Below are positions 7,038 through 12,927 of a DNA stretch of 16,422 nucleotides, in pieces. A program made the translations under genes and the position numbers. This DNA comes from CSBr16-57R1 sp041163265. Its GTDB lineage: Bacteria > Actinomycetota > Nitriliruptoria > Nitriliruptorales > Nitriliruptoraceae. The notes beneath the pieces are model-generated. The model searched no databases. It had not been told where the DNA came from and saw only the letters and a program-made list of their open reading frames with translations. The DNA lies in NCBI GenBank assembly GCA_041163265.1, contig JBEARL010000026.1:1-16422 (forward strand), in the 5' to 3' direction. The stretch's first letter is position 1; each line of letters opens with the position of its first letter.

Positions 7038-7628
7038 ATGGCAGCCAACCAGCGAGGCGGCGGACCGGGCCGCGGGCGTGGGCAGGGCGACCGCCGTGGC
7101 CGCGGCCGCGAGCAGGAGCCGCAGTTCGACGAGCGCGTCGTCGCGGTGAACCGCGTCGCGAAGGTCGTCAAGGGCGGCCGGCGCTTCCAGTTCACGGCGC
7201 TCGTCGTCGTCGGCGACGGGAAGGGCACCGTCGGCGTCGGCCTCGGGAAGGCCCGCGAGGTCCAGTCCGCGATCCAGAAGGGCGTGGAGGAGGCGAAGAA
7301 GAACTTCTTCACCGTCCCGATGGTCGGCTCGACCATCGTCCACCCGGTCCAGGGTCGGGCCGGGGCCGGCCGCGTGATGCTCCGTCCGGCCTCGCCGGGT
7401 ACCGGGGTCATCGCCGGTGGGCCGGTCCGCGCGGTCGTCGAGGCGGCCGGCATCACCGACCTCCTCGCGAAGTCGCTCGGGACGTCGAACCCCATCAACG
7501 TCGTGCACGCCACGGTGGCCGGCCTGAAGGACCTCCGCTCGGCCAAGCAGGTCGCCGCGCTGCGGGACAAGGCCGTCGAGGACGTCGCGCCGCGCGCGAT
7601 GCTCGAGGCGCTCGGCGGGGGCCGCTGA
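7038..7628 (+). CDS. rpsE: 30S ribosomal protein S5 with Arg/Gly-rich N-terminal extension
   Basis: The product has 196 residues. The core starts at about residue 32 with ERVVAVNRVAKVVKGG, which includes the loop where spectinomycin resistance maps in E. coli. ALVVVGDGKGTVGVGLGKA, VMLRPASPGTGVIAGG and VEAAGITDLLAKSLGTSNP follow, all consensus S5. The first 31 residues are low complexity, rich in Gly, Arg and Gln (for example GGGPGRGRGQGDRRGRGR), and are probably disordered. N-terminal extensions on S5 are known in Actinomycetota. S5 works at the mRNA entry site with S3 and S4. GAGGAG at 7025-7030 precedes ATG 7038. TGATG overlap with rpmD. Confidence 0.98.
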   Translation: MAANQRGGGPGRGRGQGDRRGRGREQEPQFDERVVAVNRVAKVVKGGRRFQFTALVVVGDGKGTVGVGLGKAREVQSAIQKGVEEAKKNFFTVPMVGSTIVHPVQGRAGAGRVMLRPASPGTGVIAGGPVRAVVEAAGITDLLAKSLGTSNPINVVHATVAGLKDLRSAKQVAALRDKAVEDVAPRAMLEALGGGR

Positions 7629-8038
7629 TGGCGGCGATGATCCGCATCACGCAGGTCCGGTCGACCATCGGCGGGACCGACGGCCAGCGCGCGACGGTCC
7701 GCTCGCTCGGACTGCGCCGCATCCGCGACAGCGTCGTCCGTCCGGACTCGCCGGACGTCCGCGGCATGGTCCGACGGGTCGCGCACCTCGTGACGGTCGA
7801 ACCGGCCGGCGACGCCGCCCCGGCGAGGGCCGCGAAGGCAGCGGAGGCCGCCCCCGCGAAGGCGCCGGCTCCCGCCGCGGCCGAGGCCGCTGCGGCCGCG
7901 CCGGCGAAGAAGGCCCCGGCGAAGAAGGCCGCCGCGAAGAAGGCGCCGGCCAAGAAGGCGGCGGCGAAGAAGGCTCCGGCCACGAAGGCGGCCGCGAAGA
8001 AGGCTCCGGCCAAGAAGGCCACGGGCGGGAAGGGCTGA
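7628..8038 (+). CDS. rpmD: 50S ribosomal protein L30 fused to a Lys/Ala/Pro repeat tail
   Basis: Residues 4-57 are a complete L30: IRITQVRSTIGG, QRATVRSLGLRRIRDSVVRPD, RGMVRRVAHLVTVE. Bacterial L30 normally ends here at about 60 residues, but this protein continues to 136. Residues 58-92 are an Ala/Pro/Glu linker. Residues 93-132 are eight consecutive pentapeptides of the form AKKAP or AKKAA (one reads ATKAA), ending TGGKG. The tail is in frame with the L30 core, and the stop is three bases before rplO, so it is not a separate gene. The repeat resembles the DNA-binding tails of histone H1-like proteins and mycobacterial HupB. By inference it binds nucleic acid or polyphosphate non-specifically; its role on the ribosome is unknown. 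The start overlaps rpsE (TGATG). Confidence 0.96.
   Translation: MAAMIRITQVRSTIGGTDGQRATVRSLGLRRIRDSVVRPDSPDVRGMVRRVAHLVTVEPAGDAAPARAAKAAEAAPAKAPAPAAAEAAAAAPAKKAPAKKAAAKKAPAKKAAAKKAPATKAAAKKAPAKKATGGKG
7904..8023 (+). repeat. in-frame 15-bp repeat array coding the L30 pentapeptide tail
   Basis: Eight tandem 15-nt units each encode A(K/T)KA(P/A/T). The third codon positions vary between units (GCG/GCC/GCT for Ala), so the array is conserved as protein more than as DNA. This argues for selection on the peptide rather than very recent slippage. Units alternate P and A endings, giving a 30-nt higher-order period. Confidence 0.85.
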
Positions 8039-8040
8039 CC

Positions 8041-8478
8041 GTGACGACCAGGCTCCACCACCTCAAGCCCGCCGAGGGCGCCACCCACCGGCGCAAGCGC
8101 GTCGGTCGCGGTGACGCGGGGAAGGGCGGCAAGACCGCCGGCCGGGGCACGAAGGGCTCGGGCGCGCGCGGGAACGTGCCGGCCGGGTTCGAGGGCGGGC
8201 AGATGCCGCTCATCCGGCGCCAGCCGAAGAAGCGCGGCTTCAACAACCCGAACAAGGTCGTCTCGGCCGTCATCAACCTCCGCAGCCTCGACGAGGCGTT
8301 CACCGCGGGTGACGTCGTCACGACGGCCGTCCTGCGCGAGCGCGGGCTCGTCAAGCGCGGTCGACCGGTGAAGGTCCTCGGGCACGGCGACCTCTCGAAG
8401 GCGCTGACGATCGAGGTCGAGGCGGTCAGCGCGACGGCGCGGACCAAGATCGAGGCGGCCGGCGGCACCGTCCGCTGA
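8041..8478 (+). CDS. rplO: 50S ribosomal protein L15
   Basis: The 145-residue product begins with GTG and reads MTTRLHHLKPAEGATHRRKRVGRGDAGKGGKTAGRGTKGSGAR in successive motifs, the glycine/basic-rich N-terminal arm of L15. FEGGQMPLIRRQPKKRGF and the C-terminal VKVLGHGDLSKALTIEVEAVS are consensus. L15 threads deep into 23S rRNA and acts late in 50S assembly. GAAGGG before the rpmD stop serves as the Shine-Dalgarno. L15 immediately upstream of secY is the universal spc arrangement. Confidence 0.98.
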   Translation: MTTRLHHLKPAEGATHRRKRVGRGDAGKGGKTAGRGTKGSGARGNVPAGFEGGQMPLIRRQPKKRGFNNPNKVVSAVINLRSLDEAFTAGDVVTTAVLRERGLVKRGRPVKVLGHGDLSKALTIEVEAVSATARTKIEAAGGTVR

Positions 8479-8485
8479 GCCGGTA

Positions 8486-8539
8486 CCGTCGTCCCGGCGC
8501 CCCGCGGGGGCTCAGGACGGCGCCACCGGCCGGCGACGG
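8486..8539 (+). promoter_or_regulatory. nested inverted repeats in the rplO-secY spacer
   Basis: The 85-nt spacer before secY has nested complementary arms: CCGTCG (8486-8491) with CGACGG (8534-8539), GGCGCC (8496-8501) with GGCGCC (8519-8524), and an alternative inner GCCCC/GGGGC (8499-8503/8507-8511). They could fold into a long stem ending 15 bases before the secY Shine-Dalgarno. There is no U-tract. It may be a pausing or regulatory structure or a chance result of base composition. Confidence 0.3.
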
Positions 8540-8563
8540 CCCCCGGTCCCGAGCGAGGCGGCG

Positions 8564-9844
8564 ATGCTCAGAGCGTTCCTGAACGCGGCGCGCGTCCCCG
8601 AGCTGCGTCGGAAGATGCTGTTCACGCTCGCCATGATCGTCGCCTACCGCATCGGCGCCTGGATCCCCGTCCCCGGCGTCGACGTCGACATCCTGCGCGA
8701 CGCCACCGCAGGTGCCGCCGCGGCGAACATCGTCGGCATCATCAACGTCTTCGCCGGCGGCGCGCTGCAGCAGATGGCTGTGTTCGCGCTCGGTGTCATG
8801 CCCTACATCACGGCCAGCATCGTCATCCAGCTGCTCACGGTCGTCATCCCGCGCCTCGAGGAGCTGTCGCGCGAGGGCGAGCAGGGCCGCCGCCGCATCA
8901 CCCAGTACACGCGGTACTCGGCCATCGCGCTGGCGCTGATCCAGTCCTCGACGCTCGTCGCGCTCGCCCGCAACGGCGCGGCGTTCAACGGCGTCGACGT
9001 CATGCCGGGCGCCGGGACCGCGACCGTGATCGTGGCCGTCGTCACCCTGACGGCCGGGACCGCCGTCGTCATGTGGCTCGGCGAGCTGATCACCGCCCGC
9101 GGCGTCGGCAACGGGATGTCGCTCCTGATCTACGTCTCGATCATCAGCCAGTTCCCGTCGCAGCTGCAGATCGTCCGCGTCTCGAACGGCTGGAGCTGGA
9201 TCGTCGGCGTGCTCCTGATGGGGGTCCTGCTCACCGTCGCCGTCGTCTTCATGGAGATGGGGCAGCGGCGCATCCCCGTCCAGTACGCGCGGCGCCAGGT
9301 CGGTCGACGCACCGTCGGTGGGCAGTCGACCTACATCCCGCTCAAGGTGAACCAGTCGGGCGTCATCCCGGTCATCTTCGCGTCGTCCCTGCTGTACCTG
9401 CCCGCCCTCGGAGCCCAGCTGTCCGGGAGCGCCGGCGTCCAGCAGTGGGTCGACGTGAACCTCAGCGACGCGTCCAGCCCGGTCTTCATCGGGGTCTTCG
9501 CCGTCCTGACCGTGTTCTTCGCGTACTTCTACGCGGCGATCACGTTCAACCCCGTCGAGATCGCGGACAACATGCAGCGGTACGGCGGCTTCGTCCCCGG
9601 CATCCGCCCGGGCCGCCAGACCGCCGAGTTCCTCGACCGCGTGCTGACCCGCATCACCCTGCCCGGCTCGCTGTACCTGGCGGCCGTCGCGGTGCTGCCG
9701 TTCGTGCTGCTCGCGGTCGCGAACATCCAGGCGTTCCCCCTGGGCGGCGTCAGCCTGCTCATCATGGTCGGCGTGGCGCTGCAGACGGCGCAGCAGGTCG
9801 AGAGCCAGCTGCTCCAGCGGAACTACGAGGGCTTCATCGGCTGA
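8564..9844 (+). CDS. secY: preprotein translocase subunit SecY
   Basis: The 426-residue polytopic membrane protein has the ten-helix pattern of SecY. The first helix (about 18-36) ends in IPVPGVD. Signature 1 is NVFAGGALQQMAVFALGVMP (61-80), leading into YITASIVIQLL. Signature 2 is VVMWLGELITARGVGNGMS (168-186). The large cytoplasmic loop before QSTYIPLKVNQSGVIPVIFA (254-273) and the NPVEIADNMQRYGGFVPGIRPG loop (329-350) are where SecA and ribosomes dock. SecY forms the channel of SecYEG in the cytoplasmic membrane. ATG 8564 has GAGG at 8555-8558. Fifteen bases separate it from adk. Confidence 0.99.
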   Translation: MLRAFLNAARVPELRRKMLFTLAMIVAYRIGAWIPVPGVDVDILRDATAGAAAANIVGIINVFAGGALQQMAVFALGVMPYITASIVIQLLTVVIPRLEELSREGEQGRRRITQYTRYSAIALALIQSSTLVALARNGAAFNGVDVMPGAGTATVIVAVVTLTAGTAVVMWLGELITARGVGNGMSLLIYVSIISQFPSQLQIVRVSNGWSWIVGVLLMGVLLTVAVVFMEMGQRRIPVQYARRQVGRRTVGGQSTYIPLKVNQSGVIPVIFASSLLYLPALGAQLSGSAGVQQWVDVNLSDASSPVFIGVFAVLTVFFAYFYAAITFNPVEIADNMQRYGGFVPGIRPGRQTAEFLDRVLTRITLPGSLYLAAVAVLPFVLLAVANIQAFPLGGVSLLIMVGVALQTAQQVESQLLQRNYEGFIG

Positions 9845-9858
9845 AGGGAGGCGGGGCC

Positions 9859-10524
9859 GTGCGCATCATCCTCCTCGGACCCCCCGGTGCCGGCAAGGGC
9901 ACCCAGGCGGAGCGCATCGTCGCCGCGCGCGACGTGCCGCACATCTCGACCGGTGACATCCTCCGCGCGAACGTCCGCGAGGGCACCGAGCTCGGCCGCA
10001 CCGCGAAGCGGTACATGGATGCGGGCGAGCTCGTCCCCGACGACGTCATCGTCGGCATGGTGGGGGAGCGGCTGGCCGAGCCGGACGCCGCGACCGGGTT
10101 CCTGCTCGACGGGTTCCCCCGCACCGTGCCGCAGGCCCGCTCGCTCGAGGAGCTGGTCGACGGCCGCGGGACCCCGATCGACGTCGTCCTCCGCATGGTC
10201 GTCGACCGCGACGAGCTGGTCGGCCGCCTGACGGGACGACGGACCTGCGGGGGCTGTGGCCGCGTCTACCACGTCGAGCACCGTCGGCCGCGGGTCGAGG
10301 GCGTCTGCGACGACTGCGGCGCGGCGCTCATGCAGCGCGACGACGACCGCGACGACGTCGTCGTGAACCGCCTCGAGGTCTACCGCACCCAGACCGAGCC
10401 GCTCGAGCGGTTCTACTGGGAGCGCGGCCTCCTGCGCGACGTCCAGGCGACCGGCACGGTCGACGAGGTGACCGAGCGGGCGCTCGCCGCGCTCGCGGCC
10501 CACGACCCCGGTCCGGCGTCGTGA
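9859..10524 (+). CDS. adk: adenylate kinase, zinc-lid (long) type
   Basis: The product is a 221-residue kinase interconverting ATP + AMP and 2 ADP in the cytosol. The P-loop GPPGAGKGT is at 7-15, the AMP-binding region includes STGDILRANV (30-39), and FLLDGFPRT is at 81-89. The LID domain contains four cysteines, CGGC (130-133) and CDDC (150-153), matching the structural zinc site of Gram-positive-type long adenylate kinases. The C-terminal RLEVYRTQTEPLERFY is conserved. GTG 9859 is chosen because GGGAGG at 9846-9851 lies seven bases upstream and because it starts the protein just before RIILLGPPG. The same frame is open upstream within secY but is not coding there. The stop overlaps map (GTGA). 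Confidence 0.98.
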   Translation: MRIILLGPPGAGKGTQAERIVAARDVPHISTGDILRANVREGTELGRTAKRYMDAGELVPDDVIVGMVGERLAEPDAATGFLLDGFPRTVPQARSLEELVDGRGTPIDVVLRMVVDRDELVGRLTGRRTCGGCGRVYHVEHRRPRVEGVCDDCGAALMQRDDDRDDVVVNRLEVYRTQTEPLERFYWERGLLRDVQATGTVDEVTERALAALAAHDPGPAS

Positions 10525-11315
10525 TCATCCGGAAGTCCGCGGCCGAGCTGGCCGCGATGGCCCGAGCGGGCGCGGTCGTCGCCCGCGCGAACGAGGCGGT
10601 CCGCGACCGGCTCCGCCCCGGCATGTCGACGCTGGACCTCGACCGCATCGCCGAGGAGGTCATCGTCGGCGCCGGCGCCGTCCCGTCGTTCAAGGGGTAC
10701 CGCGGCTTCCCCGCGACGCTCTGCACCTCGCGGAACCACGAGATCGTCCACGGCATCCCGTCGGCCGACGCCGTGCTCGCCGAGGGGGACGTCATCTCGG
10801 TCGACTGCGGCGCGATCGTCGACGGCTTCCACGGCGACTCGGCGCTGACGCTGATCGTCGGCGGCGACGAGGCCGCGCCCCCCGAGGTCCGCGACCTCGT
10901 GCGGACCACCCGCGAGGCGCTGTGGCGCGGCATCGACGCCGCCCGGGTCGACGCCCGCCTCGGCGACATCGGGGCCGCCGTCCAGGAGCTCGCCGACGTC
11001 CGCGGCTACGGCCTGGTCCGGGAGTACGTCGGTCACGGGGTCGGCCGCGACCTCCACGAGGCGCCCTCGGTCCCGAACTACGGCCGGGCCGGGAAGGGCC
11101 TGAGGCTCGCGGAGGGGCTGGTCCTCGCCATCGAGCCGATGTTCAACCTCGGGACCGCCGAGACGGTCCTGCTCGATGACGGCTGGACCGTGGTCACGGC
11201 CGACGGGGCCACCTCGGCCCACTGGGAGCACACCGTCGCGATCACGCCCGAGGGGCCCTGGGTGCTGACCGCCCGGGACGACGAGCCGGCCCGGCCGGCC
11301 CCGATCGCGGCCTGA
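10521..11315 (+). CDS. map: methionine aminopeptidase, type I
   Basis: The 264-residue enzyme removes the initiator methionine from nascent proteins. All five metal ligands of the pita-bread fold are present: D95 (in VDCG), D106 (in HGDSA), H172 (in YVGHGVGRDLHE), E205 (in AIEPMF) and E236 (in AHWEHTVAIT). H77 in NHEIVHGIPS is the substrate-contacting histidine. There is no N-terminal zinc-finger/SH3-linker extension, so it is the short type Ia form. GTG 10521 overlaps the adk stop (GTGA). The adk-map-infA run is standard in Actinomycetota. A G+C-rich spacer with a possible promoter follows, so map may close the spc transcript. Confidence 0.98.
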   Translation: MIIRKSAAELAAMARAGAVVARANEAVRDRLRPGMSTLDLDRIAEEVIVGAGAVPSFKGYRGFPATLCTSRNHEIVHGIPSADAVLAEGDVISVDCGAIVDGFHGDSALTLIVGGDEAAPPEVRDLVRTTREALWRGIDAARVDARLGDIGAAVQELADVRGYGLVREYVGHGVGRDLHEAPSVPNYGRAGKGLRLAEGLVLAIEPMFNLGTAETVLLDDGWTVVTADGATSAHWEHTVAITPEGPWVLTARDDEPARPAPIAA

Positions 11316-11389
11316 GGGCCCGGACGCCCGCCGGCGCCGTCGAGGGCCCGCCGCGGCCCCGCCCCGGCCCCGCCCCGGCCGGGGTCGGG
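11316..11389 (+). other. G+C-only tandem repeat and palindrome after map
   Basis: Downstream of map, the 11-bp unit GGCCCCGCCCC is repeated twice in tandem (11355-11376) with a partial third copy. It runs into the 12-bp palindrome CCCCGGCCGGGG (11373-11384), just before the candidate infA promoter. A hairpin here could help end spc transcription, but no U-tract follows, so a terminator is not claimed. Confidence 0.4.
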
Positions 11390-11419
11390 TTGCTCGGGGT
11401 CCCCGGGACGCGGTAGCCT
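11390..11419 (+). promoter_or_regulatory. candidate sigma70-type promoter for infA and the alpha genes
   Basis: A -35-like TTGCTC (11390-11395) and a -10-like TAGCCT (11414-11419) are separated by 18 nt. The -10 fits the relaxed TAnnnT of high-G+C actinobacteria; the -35 keeps only the TTG core. The spacer holds an inverted repeat CGGGG-T-CCCCG (11395-11405) that could be an operator. Transcription would begin near 11426, giving a leader of about 125 nt before infA. This is inference from sequence only. Confidence 0.4.
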
Positions 11420-11426
11420 CCCCCCA

Positions 11427-11460
11427 CGCCCTGCTGCGCGGAGGCTCGCGCGGGAGGGCG
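11427..11460 (+). promoter_or_regulatory. two-tier hairpin at the predicted 5' end of the infA leader
   Basis: Outer arms CGCCCT (11427-11432) and AGGGCG (11455-11460) enclose inner arms GCGCG (11436-11440) and CGCGC (11447-11451), with a symmetrical 3x3 internal loop and apical loop GAGGCT. It starts almost exactly where the predicted transcript would begin. A second stem, ACCGGC (11519-11524) with GCCGGT (11529-11534), ends seven bases before the infA Shine-Dalgarno. Function unknown; a stabilising or autoregulatory leader is possible. Confidence 0.35.
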
Positions 11461-11550
11461 CTCGCTCGTCGGCCCCCGGTCGTTCGCCGTCCTCGGCTGC
11501 GCCCGGACCGACCCTCGCACCGGCCCCGGCCGGTCCGGCACGGAGGCACG

Positions 11551-11772
11551 GTGGCAGGCAAGGAGGACGCGATCCAGGTGGAGGGCACGGTCCGAGAGGC
11601 CCTGCCCAACACGCAGTTCCGCGTCGACCTCGACAACGGCCACAGCGTCCTGGCCCACATCAGCGGGAAGATGCGGCAGCACTACATCCGCATCCTCCCG
11701 GGCGACAAGGTGGTCGTGGAGCTCTCGCCCTACGACCTCGAGCGGGGCCGCATCACGTACCGCTACAAGTAG
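11551..11772 (+). CDS. infA: translation initiation factor IF-1
   Basis: The 73-residue OB-fold protein is the standard length. AGKEDAIQVEGTVREALPN and TQFRVDLDNGHSVLAHISGK lead to MRQHYIRILPGDKVVVELSPYD and finally RGRITYRYK, all near-identical to other bacterial IF-1 sequences. IF-1 occupies the A site of the 30S subunit and helps IF-2 and IF-3 select the initiator tRNA. The start is GTG 11551 with GGAGG at 11542-11546 (a short four-base gap). It is set apart from map by a 235-nt spacer and from rpmJ by 227 nt, so it may be partly independently regulated. Confidence 0.98.
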   Translation: MAGKEDAIQVEGTVREALPNTQFRVDLDNGHSVLAHISGKMRQHYIRILPGDKVVVELSPYDLERGRITYRYK

Positions 11773-11999
11773 TCCGCAGCACCGAGCACCATCCGGACGG
11801 CGCGCCGGGCCCCTGCCAGGGACCCGGGTCACGCGACCGGACGGCGCGGTCCACCGGGCGACCGGTGCCGCACCCGGCGCACGCGACCGCGTGACGTCGA
11901 CACGGCCGGCCCGCGCGCCCGCGTGGGGGCCCCGGACCGCGGGTGGCAGCCCCGGTCCGCGCCGGCAGCACGCCGGCGACCGCCGAGGGAGGTACGCAC
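11773..11999 (+). promoter_or_regulatory. hairpin-rich leader between infA and rpmJ
   Basis: This is the longest structured spacer within the alpha block. Reading 5' to 3' it has: stem CCGGG/CCCGG plus CCCT/AGGG (11805-11827); CACCGG/CCGGTG with a GCGA GNRA tetraloop (11852-11867); CACGC/GCGTG (11880-11893); CGGACCG/CGGTCCG extended by GGG/CCC past a bulged C (11933-11959); and CGCCGGC/GCCGGCG with loop AGCAC (11960-11978). The rpmJ Shine-Dalgarno GGGAGG follows at 11987-11992. In E. coli the alpha-operon leader binds S4, and here rpsD is in the same transcript, so an r-protein leader is a reasonable hypothesis. No open frame with a ribosome-binding site is seen. Confidence 0.4.
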
Positions 12000-12113
12000 G
12001 TGAAGGTCAGGGCATCCGTGAAGCGGATGTGCGACAACTGCCGGGTCATCCGCCGTCGCGGCGTGGTGCGCGTGATCTGCACGAACGCGCGTCACCGCCA
12101 GCGGCAGGGCTGA
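12000..12113 (+). CDS. rpmJ: 50S ribosomal protein L36, zinc-binding form
   Basis: This small gene encodes 37 residues, starting MKVRASVKRMCDNCRVIRRR and ending TNARHRQRQG. The zinc ligands C11, C14, C27 and H32 (CxxC-x12-C-x4-H) are all present, so it is the C+ form. L36 binds 23S rRNA domains II, V and VI late in 50S assembly. The start is GTG 12000, six bases after GGGAGGT (11987-11993). The gene sits between infA and rpsM exactly as in other bacteria. Eleven bases separate its stop from rpsM. Confidence 0.97.
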   Translation: MKVRASVKRMCDNCRVIRRRGVVRVICTNARHRQRQG

Positions 12114-12124
12114 GGGGGATCGGC

Positions 12125-12508
12125 ATGGCGCGCATCGCAGGCGTCGACATCCCGCGCGACAAGCGCGTGATCGTCGCGCTCACCTACATCTACGGCGTCG
12201 GTCCCACGCGGGCCCGCCAGGCGCTCGCCGAGACCGGCGTCGACGAGTCCACGCGCGTGCGGGACCTCGGCGACGACGAGGTCCAGCGGCTGCGCTCGTA
12301 CCTCGAGGGGACGTTCCGCCTCGAGGGCGACCTGCGGCGCGAGGTCGCCGAGAACATCAAGCGCAAGATGGAGATCGGCTCCTACCAGGGCGTCCGTCAC
12401 CGTCTCGGGCTCCCCGTCCGCGGCCAGCGGACGCACACGAACGCGCGCACCCGCAAGGGCCCGCGCAAGACCGTGGGCGGCATCCGCAAGCCGACCAAGA
12501 AGGGCTGA
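12125..12508 (+). CDS. rpsM: 30S ribosomal protein S13
   Basis: The 127-residue product begins MARIAGVDIPRDKRVIVALTY, has the helix-hairpin-helix segment IYGVGPTRARQALAETGVD and ends with the basic GVRHRLGLPVRGQRTHTNAR and TRKGPRK tail that reaches the tRNA sites. S13 forms bridges B1a/B1b between the 30S head and the 50S central protuberance and pairs with S19. GAGGGGG (12112-12118), starting in the rpmJ stop, is the ribosome-binding site. The frame is open upstream to 11891, but ATG 12125 gives the universal N-terminus. Confidence 0.98.
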   Translation: MARIAGVDIPRDKRVIVALTYIYGVGPTRARQALAETGVDESTRVRDLGDDEVQRLRSYLEGTFRLEGDLRREVAENIKRKMEIGSYQGVRHRLGLPVRGQRTHTNARTRKGPRKTVGGIRKPTKKG

Positions 12509-12515
12509 GGCCGGT

Positions 12516-12899
12516 ATGGCACAGAAGCGGCAGCGCAAGCGCGAGCGGAAGAACGTCCTGCACGCGCAGGCCCACATCAAGTCCTCGTTCAACAACACCA
12601 TCATCACCTTCACCGACCTGCAGGGCAACGTGCTGTCCTGGTCGACCGGCGGGAACGCGGGCTTCAAGGGCTCGCGCAAGTCCACGCCGTTCGCCGCGCA
12701 GCTCGCGGCCGAGGCGGCGACGAAGGCGGCGATCGAGAACGGCGTCCGCAAGGTCGACGTGCTGGTCAAGGGCCCGGGCGCCGGGCGCGAGACCGCGATC
12801 CGCACGCTGGCGGCGATGGGCATCGAGGTGCTCTCCATCCGGGACGTCACGCCGGTCCCGCACAACGGCTGCCGCCCGCCCAAGCGGCGCCGCACCTGA
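12516..12899 (+). CDS. rpsK: 30S ribosomal protein S11
   Basis: The 127-residue product contains NVLHAQAHIKSSFNNTIIT, TDLQGNVLSWSTGGNAGFKG, STPFAAQLAAEAATKAA and VLVKGPGAGRETAIRTLAAMG followed by IRDVTPVPHNGCRPPKRRR, all diagnostic. S11 sits on the 30S platform near the mRNA exit and the E site. The start has only GAGG (12507-12510), overlapping the rpsM stop, so coupling to rpsM is likely. The N-terminus is a short basic arm (AQKRQRKRERK). Confidence 0.98.
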   Translation: MAQKRQRKRERKNVLHAQAHIKSSFNNTIITFTDLQGNVLSWSTGGNAGFKGSRKSTPFAAQLAAEAATKAAIENGVRKVDVLVKGPGAGRETAIRTLAAMGIEVLSIRDVTPVPHNGCRPPKRRRT

Positions 12900-12927
12900 C
12901 CCGCGCGGACCGAGGAGCGACACGACC

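Noticed and set aside
7904..8023. The lysine-rich repeats as a separate small histone-like gene
   Set aside because: They are in frame with rpmD without a stop, and no start codon with a ribosome-binding site precedes them.
9073..9858. Open frame running through secY into adk, suggesting a much longer kinase
   Set aside because: The upstream part is an out-of-frame shadow of secY. GTG 9859 with GGGAGG gives the exact adenylate kinase N-terminus.
11355..11384. Repeated GGCCCCGCCCC and palindrome as a rho-independent terminator after map
   Set aside because: No U-run follows, and G/C-only repeats form readily at this base composition; kept only as a repeat note.
11933..11959. GGGTGG-containing stem resembling a T-box antiterminator motif
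   Set aside because: The ACCGCG half of the T-box motif is not in the right order, there is no upstream specifier stem, and the downstream gene is rpmJ rather than an aminoacyl-tRNA synthetase or amino-acid gene.
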